45,750 nucleotides of DNA from Nostocaceae cyanobacterium (GTDB lineage: Bacteria > Cyanobacteriota > Cyanobacteriia > Cyanobacteriales > Nostocaceae). The position numbers were made by a program, and so were the translations under genes. Below, in pieces: positions 8,401 to 17,095 of this stretch. The notes under the pieces are model-generated. The model was not told where the DNA came from and did not search any database. It was given only the letters and a program-made list of their open reading frames with translations. Within the stretch, counting starts at the first letter, position 1; each line of letters opens with the position of its first letter. Where the stretch lies: positions 1 to 45,750 of the forward strand of contig JASJCY010000061.1 of assembly GCA_030065825.1 (NCBI GenBank), given 5' to 3'.

Positions 8401-8709
8401 CATTTTATATTCTTTTATAGGATCATGTTGATTCAACTCATGCAATCTATCAGGGTTCAAGTATTTATCTACCTCGTCTAGACTTTTGTATTTTTCCCGT
8501 ATTGTCTTGAGAGTATATGCAAAATTGCGTGATTTCTCTAAAACAGGTATGATTTCCCCCTTGAATCTGTCATCAAATTCTCGATTGTTTTGTATATCAG
8601 ATTTTATGTCTTTTAATTTCTTAAGAAAGCCTTCTATGGAAGTTTCTTGTATCTGATAACTTGCACCAATGTCGTTTAACACACATTCCCACCTCGAAAT
8701 AAATTTCAA
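8335..8709 (-). CDS. Hypothetical protein, probably a gene remnant
   Basis: A 124-aa frame of charged, helical character (QETSIEGFLKKLKDIKSDIQ, KYKSLDEVDKYLNPDRL) with a hydrophobic C-terminus (CLWLLKTIVTLVSVFIV). It has only a TTG start, with a stop codon seven codons further up. Its last 20 or so codons are antisense to the transposase fragment that ends near 8400, so the hydrophobic tail is probably not native: the original 3' end seems to have been replaced when the transposon fragment landed. No family recognised. Treat as truncated at one or both ends. Confidence 0.4.
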   Translation of the reverse strand: MKFISRWECVLNDIGASYQIQETSIEGFLKKLKDIKSDIQNNREFDDRFKGEIIPVLEKSRNFAYTLKTIREKYKSLDEVDKYLNPDRLHELNQHDPIKEYKMLIKYCLWLLKTIVTLVSVFIV

Positions 8710-8742
8710 GGAACCAATAAACCAAGCACGTTAAAACGCGCT

Positions 8743-8812
8743 CTCATACCTTTCCCAGTCTCATTTATCAGACTTTGTTTATCAGCCTGGGAATTTATTC
8801 CTAGGTGGACAT
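8743..8812 (+). repeat. Structured dispersed repeat, copy C (partial)
   Basis: AGTCT (8757-8761) pairs with AGACT (8770-8774). The linker ACTTTGTTTATCAGCC follows, then CCTGGGAA (8786-8793) pairs with TTCCTAGG (8798-8805), then TGG. The linker and the order of stems match copies at 31666-31795 and 44348-44466, while the stem sequences differ but still pair. Confidence 0.7.
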
Positions 8813-8924
8813 TTGGACTAATTGAGAATGGTGCAAGTTATCAGTTTTAAGGTACTTTGTTTTTAGCCCGCAAGAAGATTGCAAGGTGGGAGAAGATGAC
8901 GAAACAAAGGTTGTAATTCTGGAT

Positions 8925-10121
8925 TCACGCCGGTTCCATCAATCCTTTTAGGGGTTGAGAAAATTCCGCCTTTGTGAGTCCCTGACTTTGAACTAAGACA
9001 CCAAATCCACCCAGTCCCAGAGGATCTAAAAGTTGGTGTAATCTGTCGCGACGATGCAACAGTTGAGATACAGATGTTTGTGTGTGGGAGAGGGCTGCAA
9101 TGCGATCGCCTAACCCCAAAGCCATCAAAAATAAAGCCTGCTGGGTAAAACCGACTTTAGTTAATCCCCAGCGATCGCCCCATTTTTCCAAGGCTGTAAA
9201 ATCAACATGAGCGGTGATATCTTGTTGCCCAATATTGATATAAGGGTCATTATGGCGTTGATGCTGCCAGTAGCACTGTAAAGTCCCTTGGGAGCGCCTA
9301 GGGTTATAATAACGGCTGGCAGGATAGCCATAATCTATTGTTAACACATAGCCTCGTTGCAAGCAGTCCCCTACTATACTTAACCAGTCTAAAGCTGCTA
9401 AATTAATCTCGCTGCGGTATTTGTCTGGGTAATTACTGATATCGATTTCCACTAAATCAAAATATTTAACCAGTTCGGGTGTAGAGGGTTCCGCTGTTAT
9501 TTCTACAAATTGTCTGTGTGGACTGTTTTTAGAAGCATTAGGGGGAGTTGTCACATAAATTTCCTGGAGTTTACCAGCTTCTAGTTGAAATTGATGCACT
9601 GGTAGGGCATCCACTAGTTCGTTAGCAAAGAAACAGCCCACAACGGAGTTAGTTGGTATTGTTTCCAGATTGCACCAAGTGACTGTAAATTCTTGTAAGC
9701 GCTGCTGTTGCAGGTTTTTCAGAACAGGTGATTTTTCAACAATTACATACTCTAAAGCAACAAAAAAATCTGGATACTGTTGCTGTATATACTTTAAAAT
9801 ATCAAATGCTAGGTATCCTTGCCCAGCTCCCATTTCTATCAGTTGAAAGGGTTGGGGTTTCCCTAAAATTTGCCACATTTGTACAAATTGCTCAGCCAGC
9901 AACTCGCCAAAATCAGATCCGAGGTGGACTGAGGTGAAAAAATCCCCCTGTTTGCCCAAATTTATCGCCGCAGTGGCATAGTAACCGTACTCAGGGTGAT
10001 ATAGTGCCAAATCCATATACTCGGCGAAATTGATGCGGTTTTGAGGGCTGTTAAGGATGCGATCGCTTATAACTTTACATAAGGCTAAATTAGAATCCAT
10101 ATTTGAGTGGTAATTACCCAT
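8925..10121 (-). CDS. SAM-dependent methyltransferase, COG1565 (MidA/NDUFAF7-like)
   Basis: The product of about 398 aa has the COG1565 pattern: NRINFAEYMDLALYHPEYGYYAT and GKQGDFFTSVHLGSDFGELLAEQF near the N-terminus, the SAM-binding motif LIEMGAGQGYLAFDILKYIQ, GCFFANELVDALPVHQF, and YVLTIDYGYPASRYYNPRRSQGTLQCYW in the C-terminal half. Eukaryotic relatives methylate an arginine of a respiratory complex I subunit; the bacterial substrate is not certain. I chose the ATG at 10119-10121; a second ATG at 10098-10100 (MDSNLALCKV) is also possible, and the frame extends further only with a TTG. No obvious Shine-Dalgarno separates the choices. It is downstream of the oxygenase gene on the same strand, across a 290-bp repeat-containing gap. 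Confidence 0.88.
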   Translation of the reverse strand: MGNYHSNMDSNLALCKVISDRILNSPQNRINFAEYMDLALYHPEYGYYATAAINLGKQGDFFTSVHLGSDFGELLAEQFVQMWQILGKPQPFQLIEMGAGQGYLAFDILKYIQQQYPDFFVALEYVIVEKSPVLKNLQQQRLQEFTVTWCNLETIPTNSVVGCFFANELVDALPVHQFQLEAGKLQEIYVTTPPNASKNSPHRQFVEITAEPSTPELVKYFDLVEIDISNYPDKYRSEINLAALDWLSIVGDCLQRGYVLTIDYGYPASRYYNPRRSQGTLQCYWQHQRHNDPYINIGQQDITAHVDFTALEKWGDRWGLTKVGFTQQALFLMALGLGDRIAALSHTQTSVSQLLHRRDRLHQLLDPLGLGGFGVLVQSQGLTKAEFSQPLKGLMEPA

Positions 10122-10412
10122 ACGAAACAAAAACAAAAGCTAATAGCTTCTGTCTCATCCTAGTGAATTTGAAGGGTAACAGATCCCCGACTTGTGCCAG
10201 GATACCAATGGCAAATAAGGGGTATCGCCCCTCACATAATGATTTTTTGCCATCGCACCAGATGTAGAGACGTAAAATTTTACGTCTCTACCAACCAATT
10301 TGTGGGTAAATGTAGACGCGCTATGCGCGGCTTTGAGTAGAGTGGGGTCTTGCACCCAATTCGCCAGCAGCATCCTTAAAGAAGTGAGGGATCTAAACAG
10401 AGTTAAATGCTA
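10122..10412. repeat. Gap holding palindromic repeats, including GTAGAGACG hairpin
   Basis: A perfect 28-bp palindrome, GTAGAGACGTAAAA and its complement, lies at about 10263-10290. An SDR-like GTAGACGCGCTATGCGCGGC and a GGTCTTGCACCC segment follow. These are typical intergenic repeat material. No gene is seen. Confidence 0.6.
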
Positions 10413-11405
10413 TCAAAAAATATCAACGAGACGATACCCACGAGTGTACAGGGGAACCGCACCGCTAGCATTGTTTTTTGCTCTAGCTTCTTCCACAGAT
10501 TCATCAAATACAATTAGTCTTTCATTGCCAATCTTGAGCCAATCTTCATAGGGTACGCTCATATCTTGTTCTATACCACCAGTGTTTGGGGGTACCATTG
10601 CCCGGTATTCTGCGTTAAATTTTCTGCGAAAACGAAAATCAACGGAAATTCTCACTCCTTCAGATTTGCGTCTGACGGTTTGGTGAAGTCCCCGGGCATC
10701 GTTAAAGTACATTGTACCGTGTTGTAGTTGTGCTTGGGTGTAGGAAACAACCATGGGGATATCTTTACCTTCATCAAAGTCGGACATGACCCGCATTGCT
10801 GACAATTCCATTTCCCGGGGCATTTCTCCGGCTTCGATGGTAATATTTTCGATGTCACCAAACAATGGCAATACTACTACGGTAGCATCAGCGGGGACAC
10901 CTGCCCAAACATCACTGTGGCGTTTGCAACTGGTAAAGGGTAAACGTAAATTTTCCGGATTGGTTTTTCCATAAACCATACGCAGGTTTACGGGCAAATC
11001 TACGGCATCAATTAAATCATTTGCTCCCAATCTATAGAAAGCTTCGGCAATACTTTTTTGAAACAAGTTAAATGCTAAAGTATGCTCCCGTTTTGGCATT
11101 AACAATCCAGTACCAGTATAGTTTGCCAAACTATTTCTAGCTTCCAGCAATTTCTGGAGCATTTCTGCTTGGGAAGGAATGATGGGACTATTCAGACAAG
11201 CGCAGATATAATTAGCTGCTGCAAATTGAATTTGTTGGAATAATTCTGGCTTTAATTTATGTTCAAAGAGTAATCGATATTGGTGTTTAGTAGCCATTTT
11301 ATCTGCCAGTTCATTGAATAGGCGATCCCCAAGTTCTGAGTATAGGATTGCTTGCTGATATTCTGACTGTTTGTGCAGAGGTGATTGTGTTAATAATTTT
11401 GCCAT
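10413..11405 (-). CDS. Probable Fe(II)/2-oxoglutarate-dependent oxygenase
   Basis: The 330-aa product is not a close match to a named enzyme I know, but it carries the 2-His-1-carboxylate signature. H163 and D165 lie in KRHSDVWAGVP, H241 in ARGLHQTVRRK, and R252 in VRISVDFRFRRK, 11 residues after the second His, where 2OG would be held. VVVLPLFGDIENITIEAGEM and HGTMYFNDARGLHQ fit jelly-roll strands. The N-terminal 150 residues are mostly helical. ATG at 11405 is preceded by GGAG. It is divergent from the methyltransferase-diiron oxidase operon at 12182, so a joint small-molecule pathway is possible. Function beyond oxygenase is not known. Confidence 0.6.
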   Translation of the reverse strand: MAKLLTQSPLHKQSEYQQAILYSELGDRLFNELADKMATKHQYRLLFEHKLKPELFQQIQFAAANYICACLNSPIIPSQAEMLQKLLEARNSLANYTGTGLLMPKREHTLAFNLFQKSIAEAFYRLGANDLIDAVDLPVNLRMVYGKTNPENLRLPFTSCKRHSDVWAGVPADATVVVLPLFGDIENITIEAGEMPREMELSAMRVMSDFDEGKDIPMVVSYTQAQLQHGTMYFNDARGLHQTVRRKSEGVRISVDFRFRRKFNAEYRAMVPPNTGGIEQDMSVPYEDWLKIGNERLIVFDESVEEARAKNNASGAVPLYTRGYRLVDIF

Positions 11406-12181
11406 TATTTCTCTCCAAGTTTTTCTGAAAATTAAGAAGTTCTACTTGGTAGAGCAATCCTGATATTTCTAAGGTTTCAAAACACCAATGTTTTTGATTT
11501 TGATAGTCAAAAATGCTTGTTTTTAGGCGTTTCTCGGATTTTTTTTGGTTAATTTACCCCAATAGTTAAGCTTTAGAACATCGATGAGGTAATTAAATTT
11601 AATTACAAATTAACAATGGATATTCTCTAGAGACCTCAGCAAATATACGGTTTTGAGTATGAAAATAATTTTTTATCATCTCTATAAGCTTTACTCGTAT
11701 TTTAGAGGAATCCGGTTTGATTTCTGAATATATTTTTAGGAAGAGGAAACAGGGAAGTCTTAATAGGGAAGTCTTAATAGGAAACTCTTAACAGGAGACT
11801 ATTAAACTGTTCCACATTTAAATTGCATATTTAGTATGGACGGGCGAGACGCCCATCCCACAAGAAACGGATGGTTTTTGTTTATGCAAATTAGATATGT
11901 TTTAGCTTAACAGGAAACAGAAAATATACTGATTTACATTAAAAAATCTCAGTACACTTTCTGTTCCCTGTTAAGAGTTCCCTGTTCCCTACCATCACGA
12001 GTAATTTTACAAATCAAACCGGATTCTTATATGAATCAAATTACGTATATTCAACATTAATTATCATCAAAACAGTTGTTACATTGGATGTTAATTAATT
12101 TGACAAATTCTCAAATTTATCGTGAGCAATTTATCAACATTTAAAATTATCATCATTTGAAATAACAACAGCAATATAAAT
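11406..12181. repeat. 776-bp intergenic region with a MITE-like element (about 11709-12031)
   Basis: GAATCCGGTTTGATTT near 11709 and its exact reverse complement near 12016 form 16-bp inverted repeats about 300 bp apart. Between them lie direct repeats of GGGAAGTCTTAATA and copies of CTGTTCCCTGTTAAGAGTTC, partly complementary to each other, and a GGACGGGCGAGACGCCCATC hairpin. A related segment (CCCGTTAAGAGTTCCCCGTT then CACCAATCAAATCGCATTGG) occurs at about 40870-40940. This points to a dispersed non-autonomous element. No coding region is seen. Promoters for the two divergent genes must lie in the outer 150-300 bp. Confidence 0.55.
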
Positions 12182-12952
12182 ATGTCTAGATTGACTAATA
12201 AGGACTCAACAAAAAATCTTTACAACAATACAGCACCAGAGTGGATTAGAGGTAAACCAAGTTCACTTTCAGACTTTACTGCACGTCCTTTTATTCTGGA
12301 AATGTGTGAACCAGTTGCACAACAGCACATACTAGATTTGGGTTGTGGTGAAGGCTATTGTAGCCGAGAATTACACCGACGGGGTGCTGCACAGGTTTAC
12401 GGTATTGACCTTTCTGAAAGTATGATTGCAGCAGCACGCTTGCAGTCAGAAAAAGATAATCTAGGTATTGATTATCAAGTTGGTTGTGCTACGAATCTCC
12501 AGCAGTTTGAGGATTGTAAATTTGATTTAGTGGTTGCAGTTTTCCTTTTTAACTATTTAACTACAACTCAAAGCACACAATGCATGAGCGAAGTATTTCG
12601 GGTTTTACGTCCTGGGGGTAGATTTATTTTTAGCGTTCCCCATCCATGTTTTCCCTATATGCGAGAACCAGCTTATCCCTTCTATTTTGAAGTTAAGGAG
12701 AAAGGCTACTTTAGTCAGCGCAATCAGCAATTTCCCGGTCGAATTTGGAAACGAGATGGTTCTTCACTCAACGTGCAATTAGTTCATAAAACCTTTGAGG
12801 ACTATTTTAATGTTCTTCAAAATTCTGGGTTCAAAAATATGCCTAGATTACGAGAATTACGGGTAACAAAGGAACATATTACTCTTGATGAATCATTTTT
12901 CCGTCCTCTGTTTGACTTACCACTTCATTTAGCCATAGAGGTTTATAAATGA
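12182..12952 (+). CDS. Class I SAM-dependent methyltransferase
   Basis: The 256-aa protein has a standard Rossmann methyltransferase core: motif I HILDLGCGEGYCSREL (about residues 48-63), acidic loop VYGIDLSESMI, motif near CKFDLVVAVFLFNYL, and FRVLRPGGRFIFSVPHPCF (post-II). The C-terminal part (EKGYFSQRNQQFPGRIWKRD, HKTFEDYFNVLQNSGF) resembles small-molecule methyltransferases. Its stop overlaps the start of the next gene by 4 bp (ATGA type), so the two are translationally coupled. The partner is a heme-oxygenase-like diiron oxidase, which suggests a shared small-molecule substrate. Substrate unknown. Confidence 0.88.
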   Translation: MSRLTNKDSTKNLYNNTAPEWIRGKPSSLSDFTARPFILEMCEPVAQQHILDLGCGEGYCSRELHRRGAAQVYGIDLSESMIAAARLQSEKDNLGIDYQVGCATNLQQFEDCKFDLVVAVFLFNYLTTTQSTQCMSEVFRVLRPGGRFIFSVPHPCFPYMREPAYPFYFEVKEKGYFSQRNQQFPGRIWKRDGSSLNVQLVHKTFEDYFNVLQNSGFKNMPRLRELRVTKEHITLDESFFRPLFDLPLHLAIEVYK

Positions 12953-13677
12953 CTATTTTAACTGGAAATTTTCATGATTCTTTGCGTAGTATAACCCAGA
13001 ATCATCCCCTGTGGAATCACCTTTTTCTCCAACGTTGTCGTAATAGCGAACTCTCCTTACAAGAAATACGCATACTAGCAGTACAGATGTATAACTTCTG
13101 TAAAAACTTTAATCGTATTTTGGCTAGTATTTTATCTTGCTGTCCCGATGAAAATGCCCAGATAGTTATTTTAGAAAACCTATATGACGAAATGGGACAG
13201 GGAAATTTAAATAAATCCCATCCAGAATTATTTCGTCGATTTACTCGCGCTTTGGGTATGGACGATGAAACTTTGGCTGCACAAATTGTCACACCTGAAA
13301 CTCGCACCCTGATTAATACTTATCTGCAAATACCCCATAAATACGGCTATTTAGCTGCGGTAGCTGCTGTTTGTTATGCATCAGAAGGGATTGTTAGTTC
13401 TTTGTACTCACAACTTTATAAAGGAATTAATGATGCTGCAAGTTTATCAAAAGATAGCTTGATATTTTTTGAACTTCATATTGATATCGATGATAGTCAT
13501 GCAGCAAACTTAGCAGCAGTCATAGAATCTACCATTTTGACACCAGAAGCAGAAAACAATATCAAGCAAGCCATTACTGAAGTCATGGACGCACGACTGC
13601 AATTTTTTCATGGAATTGAACGTCAAATATCTGATACTCAATTGTCTATTAATCCATTGTGCTTGGTAAATACATAG
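12949..13677 (+). CDS. Heme-oxygenase-like diiron oxidase (HDO / TenA-like iron-containing redox enzyme)
   Basis: The 242-aa, all-helical protein carries the six-ligand pattern of the HDO superfamily: E81 and H91 in LYDEMGQGNLNKSHPELF, E146 in CYASEGIVSSLY, then H177, D181 and H184 in ELHIDIDDSHAANL (spacing H-x3-D-x2-H). Characterised relatives use two irons and O2 for N-oxygenation, fatty-acid or amino-acid C-C cleavage, or pABA formation from chlamydial CADD. Thiamin-type TenA enzymes lack this ligand set, so an oxidase role is favoured. The gene overlaps the methyltransferase by 4 bp. The actual reaction cannot be deduced. Confidence 0.75.
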   Translation: MTILTGNFHDSLRSITQNHPLWNHLFLQRCRNSELSLQEIRILAVQMYNFCKNFNRILASILSCCPDENAQIVILENLYDEMGQGNLNKSHPELFRRFTRALGMDDETLAAQIVTPETRTLINTYLQIPHKYGYLAAVAAVCYASEGIVSSLYSQLYKGINDAASLSKDSLIFFELHIDIDDSHAANLAAVIESTILTPEAENNIKQAITEVMDARLQFFHGIERQISDTQLSINPLCLVNT

Positions 13678-13934
13678 CCATAATCACCATTAATTCGTGA
13701 AAATACTGATGCAACTACGGCAATCTTAACGATTAAAATAAGATCAGGATTTCTTTATATTCCTTTTCCATAAACTCTTTATCAAGGAAATTTAAATGTT
13801 TCTGAAGATAAAATACCATCCCCAGAAAAACTTTGTCTATTTTATTTTCACCTTAAATTTCTTCAATTTATGATATTTAATCATTGAATCATTCTGATTT
13901 GTTGTTCATATTTTGCACCATGATCAACAAAACC

Positions 13935-13968
13935 AAAAACCCGACAGTCGAAAAAGTGCGGGTTTTTT
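13935..13968 (+). terminator. Rho-independent terminator-like hairpin
   Basis: AAAAACCCG (13935-13943) pairs with CGGGTTTTT (13959-13967), followed by T. It lies 258 bp after the diiron-oxidase stop and 65 bp before the H-NOX start, so it separates the two operons. The A-run on the other side lets it work in both directions. The 13678-13934 stretch before it shows no gene. Confidence 0.65.
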
Positions 13969-14032
13969 CAACTAGGTGCATTTCAGTGTATTTGACTAAC
14001 TCAACAGTGGTGCAGTAGGAGAATTTAATTTT

Positions 14033-14584
14033 ATGTACGGATTAGTAAATAAAGCAATTCAAGATTTAGTTTGTAGTCGCTTTGGCAAAGATAAATGGCA
14101 AGAAATTAAACAGAAAGCCGAAATAAATGTAGATATGTTTGTGAGTATGGAAGGTTATCCTGATGATGTTACTCACAGATTGGTAAAAGCTGCTAGCGAG
14201 GTTTTAGAACTATCTCCCCAAGCAATTATGCAAGCTTTTGGAGAATTCTGGGTTGAGTATACATCTACTGAAGGCTATGGGGAAATGATGGATATGTTTG
14301 GAGATACCCTACCAGAATTTTTAGAAAATCTTGATAACCTGCATTCCCGAGTTGGGGTGAGTTTTCCTAAACTACAACCACCATCATTTGAAACTGTAGA
14401 GATAGAAGATGATTCTTTGAATTTACAGTATTACTCCGACAGAGAAGGTTTGAGTCCCATGGTAGTTGGTTTAGTTAAAGGATTAGGGAAGAAATTTCAG
14501 ACAGAAGTTGATATTACTCAAACCCAAAGTCGGGATACAGGTGCAGATTGTGATGAATTTTTAGTCAAGTATAAACAACAATGA
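14033..14584 (+). CDS. H-NOX heme nitric oxide/oxygen binding sensor
   Basis: The 183-aa stand-alone H-NOX begins MYGLVNKAIQDLV and has the proximal heme ligand H104 in ENLDNLHSRVG and the propionate-binding YxSxR motif as Y133-Y-S135-D-R137 (LQYYSDREGLSP). These are diagnostic of the family that binds NO (and in some cases O2) on ferrous heme. The distal pocket lacks an obvious hydrogen-bonding Tyr that I can place, so NO-selective sensing is likelier. It is followed after 7 bp by a histidine kinase with an HNOBA domain, the classic H-NOX partner: NO-bound H-NOX is expected to control that kinase. Confidence 0.93.
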   Translation: MYGLVNKAIQDLVCSRFGKDKWQEIKQKAEINVDMFVSMEGYPDDVTHRLVKAASEVLELSPQAIMQAFGEFWVEYTSTEGYGEMMDMFGDTLPEFLENLDNLHSRVGVSFPKLQPPSFETVEIEDDSLNLQYYSDREGLSPMVVGLVKGLGKKFQTEVDITQTQSRDTGADCDEFLVKYKQQ

Positions 14585-14591
14585 TGCCAAC

Positions 14592-16031
14592 ATGATTCCT
14601 CCTCACCTTGGTCTTTCACCAGAATCATTTACCAAAGCCTTTCCCTTCCATTTTATCTTTAACCGCGACCTAGAAATTATTCAAGCTGGTCAAGTTTTAC
14701 AACGTGTTACTTCCCAATCAATTATTGGTAGTAAAATAGAACATCATTTTCAGATAGAACGTCCTAATATAGCCATTGATTTTGATGCTATATGTAAAAA
14801 ATCCCGCCTTCTATTTATTCTGGAATTTATTCACAATGGAATGCAAATTAAGGGTCAAATGATATATGAACAGGAGAATGATTTAATATTTTTTCTTGGT
14901 TCTCCTTGGATTACAGATACTGCTAGTCTTGCTCCTTTAGGTATCAAAATTAAAGATTTTGCCATTCACGATCCAATAGTTGATTTTCTCTTTTTACTAC
15001 AAGCTAAAAATACATCATTAGCTGATGCTGAAAAATTAACGGCAGAATTAATTCACCAAAGGACACAATTACAAAATGCCCTGCAAATTAAGGAACATCT
15101 AGCCAAAATTGCTGCCAAACAAGCTCAGCAACTAGAACTATCTTTGAAAGAATTAAAACAAACACAGGCACAATTAGTTCAAGCTGAAAAAATGTCTGGC
15201 TTGGGACAAATGGTGGCAGGAATTGCCCATGAAATTAATAATCCAGTCAGCTTTATATATGGCAATTTAGAATATATTGAAGCCTATAGCGAATCTCTCT
15301 TAAATCTGGTTAATTTTTATCAGCAGTGTGAGTGTCATCACATGACACAAATCAAGGAATATATAGAAGAAATTGATTTAGAATTTTTAATTGATGATTT
15401 ACCTACAATCATTAATTCGATGAAAAATGGGGCAGAACGCATTAGTAAAATAGTGTTGTCTTTACGTAATTTTTCCCGCTTAGATGAATCAGAAATTAAA
15501 AAAGTTGATCTTCATGAAGGTATGGATAGTACTTTATTAATTTTACAACATCGTTTAAAATCTACAGCCAATATCGAAATTATCAAAAATTATAATAACT
15601 TGCCCTTAGTGGAATGTTTTCCAGGACAACTAAATCAAGTATTTATGAACATTATTAGTAATGCTATAGATGCACTTGATAACTATAACAATGAAATCTC
15701 TGTTGAGAACAATCAGAATTCTGGTCAAATCATAATTACTACAGAAATCTCAGACAAAAATTCTGTTATTATTCGCATTGCTGATAATGGTTCGGGAATA
15801 ACTGAAGAAGTAAAAGCAAAATTATTCGATCCATTCTTCACCACCAAACCTATAGGTAAAGGTACAGGATTAGGTTTATCAATCAGCTATCAAATTGTGG
15901 TAGAAAAACACAAAGGAAAACTTTGGTGTGAATCAGAACTTGGTCGAGGAACTGAATTTTGGATTGAAATTCCCTTATCAGTGAACAGCAAAGCAAGGAA
16001 CAAAACTGAATCAGTTACTTGTGCTATATAA
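14592..16031 (+). CDS. HNOBA-domain sensor histidine kinase, H-NOX partner
   Basis: The 479-aa soluble kinase has an N-terminal heme-NO-binding-associated (PAS-like) domain: [17 protein letters not shown] (residues about 17-33) and a block around [16 protein letters not shown] coiled coil (about 140-200, [12 protein letters not shown]) leads to the HisKA H-box with H213 in [16 protein letters not shown]. The ATPase domain follows: N-box [13 protein letters not shown]1 IADNGSGI, F-box [11 protein letters not shown]2 [11 protein letters not shown]. No transmembrane segment or receiver domain is present, so a separate response regulator elsewhere is needed. It is 7 bp after H-NOX and surely co-transcribed. 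Confidence 0.93.
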   Translation: MIPPHLGLSPESFTKAFPFHFIFNRDLEIIQAGQVLQRVTSQSIIGSKIEHHFQIERPNIAIDFDAICKKSRLLFILEFIHNGMQIKGQMIYEQENDLIFFLGSPWITDTASLAPLGIKIKDFAIHDPIVDFLFLLQAKNTSLADAEKLTAELIHQRTQLQNALQIKEHLAKIAAKQAQQLELSLKELKQTQAQLVQAEKMSGLGQMVAGIAHEINNPVSFIYGNLEYIEAYSESLLNLVNFYQQCECHHMTQIKEYIEEIDLEFLIDDLPTIINSMKNGAERISKIVLSLRNFSRLDESEIKKVDLHEGMDSTLLILQHRLKSTANIEIIKNYNNLPLVECFPGQLNQVFMNIISNAIDALDNYNNEISVENNQNSGQIIITTEISDKNSVIIRIADNGSGITEEVKAKLFDPFFTTKPIGKGTGLGLSISYQIVVEKHKGKLWCESELGRGTEFWIEIPLSVNSKARNKTESVTCAI

Positions 16032-16082
16032 TAATATTTTCAGATTCGCGATTGCCTGTTTTTCAAGGCATCTGTGTGGTTG

Positions 16083-16622
16083 CTAGCTTTCTAAAATACA
16101 AGGTGCTGTTGCTAAAGTTTCTGCCCCTTTCTGCATAATTTCAATATCAGATACTGACCAAGAATGTGGTGCTTGACAATGATGGGCTATTAGTAATCCC
16201 CACAATCCTTTTGGTGTCAAAACTGGCACTGCTAAATTAGCACGCACCTGTAAACTCCGCAAAAAATTGCGGTGACAATCATCGATTGCTTCTAACTCAA
16301 TATCAGGAATTGCCCTTACTCTTCCTGCTAAATATAGCGCTGCATATTCATCATTAAAACAATCATCTGGTCCTGTGGAACCCAAAATAGAAAACTTATT
16401 ATCACTTAAAGATTCAAAAGTTACTTGCCCATGCCATTGGTTATAAAAGTAATATAAAACCACACGATTCACTTGTAGCGAATCTCTAAGTTTCTCGGTT
16501 GTTTGTCGGACCAAAGCATCTCGCTGGATTGTAGTGGTGAGACGCTGAAGTACTCTTTGCAAACCCCGGTCAACAAACCTATGGGTGTTGGAGTCAGATT
16601 CTGAATGGGAATTAATTGGCAC
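16083..16622 (-). CDS. Stand-alone cyanobacteriochrome GAF protein, DXCF dual-cysteine type
   Basis: The 179-aa protein is a single GAF domain with cyanobacteriochrome features: LQVNRVVLYYF, a DXCF motif D86-D87-C88-F89 in STGPDDCFNDEYAALYLAGRV, and the chromophore-binding canonical cysteine C116 in DDCHRNFL followed by QVRANLAVPVL and LWGLLIAHHC. DXCF members attach phycocyanobilin or phycoviolobilin at the canonical Cys and form a reversible second link at the DXCF Cys, giving blue/violet-absorbing states. There is no output domain, so it must signal through a partner. It converges on the H-NOX/kinase operon, with a 51-bp gap between stops. Chromophorylation is inferred from the motifs. Confidence 0.8.
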   Translation of the reverse strand: MPINSHSESDSNTHRFVDRGLQRVLQRLTTTIQRDALVRQTTEKLRDSLQVNRVVLYYFYNQWHGQVTFESLSDNKFSILGSTGPDDCFNDEYAALYLAGRVRAIPDIELEAIDDCHRNFLRSLQVRANLAVPVLTPKGLWGLLIAHHCQAPHSWSVSDIEIMQKGAETLATAPCILES

Positions 16623-16958
16623 GAGTAGTAAATGACGACTGAGTAAATACCATCCAATTCTATAGTAACTTTATCTTGAAAATAAGGGATTGGGGACTAG
16701 GTAATTGACATCTTGCACGCCTCGTATTAATACTGATTTTTTATGGTATTAATAAACATATATTTTTATCAACAACACGAAAAATTAGGATTTTTAACCT
16801 GCGTAGGCAGGTTTTGCTTGTATGGTTCCTCACCCTTCTAGGGTGTAGGTGCAAGATATGAGGTAAGAGGTCTTTTTATCTGCAACACAAAACTTACACC
16901 AAATAGTGGTATTCTAAACTACGTAGGCGTAAGCCACATCTTACAAGACCTAAAAAAC
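16623..16958. repeat. Intergenic segment with SDR-like palindromes upstream of lanM
   Basis: The segment contains ACCTGCGTAGGCAGGT, CCCTTCTAGGGTG and a 17-bp word AGGTGCAAGATATGAGG (about 16849-16865) that recurs at about 17101-17117, just ahead of the lanM start. No gene is seen. The CBCR promoter should lie at the left end and read left. Confidence 0.5.
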
Positions 16959-17039
16959 GAGAGCATCCCAAATTTTCTCTATTCAATACCCTATAAGGGT
17001 ATCGCTACACAGACGTTTTTCAAAAATTGGGATGCTCCC
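16959..17039. mobile_element. MITE, family 2 copy 1 (81 bp), upstream of lanM
   Basis: Ends are GAGAGCATCCCAAATTTT and, inverted, GGGAGCATCCCAATTTTT. The element is flanked by a perfect 8-bp direct repeat TAAAAAAC (16951-16958 and 17040-17047). The interior includes TACCCTATAAGGGTA, a hairpin, and TCGCTACACAGACG, which reappears inverted in copy 2 (20375-20535). Confidence 0.85.
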
Positions 17040-17041
17040 TA

Positions 17042-17095
17042 AAAAACCGGGTTTATCAACGAGAAATAAAGGTTTTGAGAATAAACCCGGTTTTT
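17042..17095. terminator. Attenuator-like hairpin in the lanM leader
   Basis: AAAAACCGGGTTTAT (17042-17056) is exactly complementary to ATAAACCCGGTTTTT (17081-17095), a 15-bp stem with a 24-nt loop ending in five T. It lies 34 bp before the chosen lanM start, so it could terminate or attenuate transcription arriving from upstream. ACCGGGTTTAT-type words occur elsewhere (about 2715), so it may also be a dispersed palindrome. Confidence 0.5.

Noticed and set aside
12949-13677. Thiaminase/TenA thiamin salvage enzyme
   Set aside because: The H-x3-D-x2-H and E/H ligands match the diiron oxidase group; no thiamin gene is nearby.
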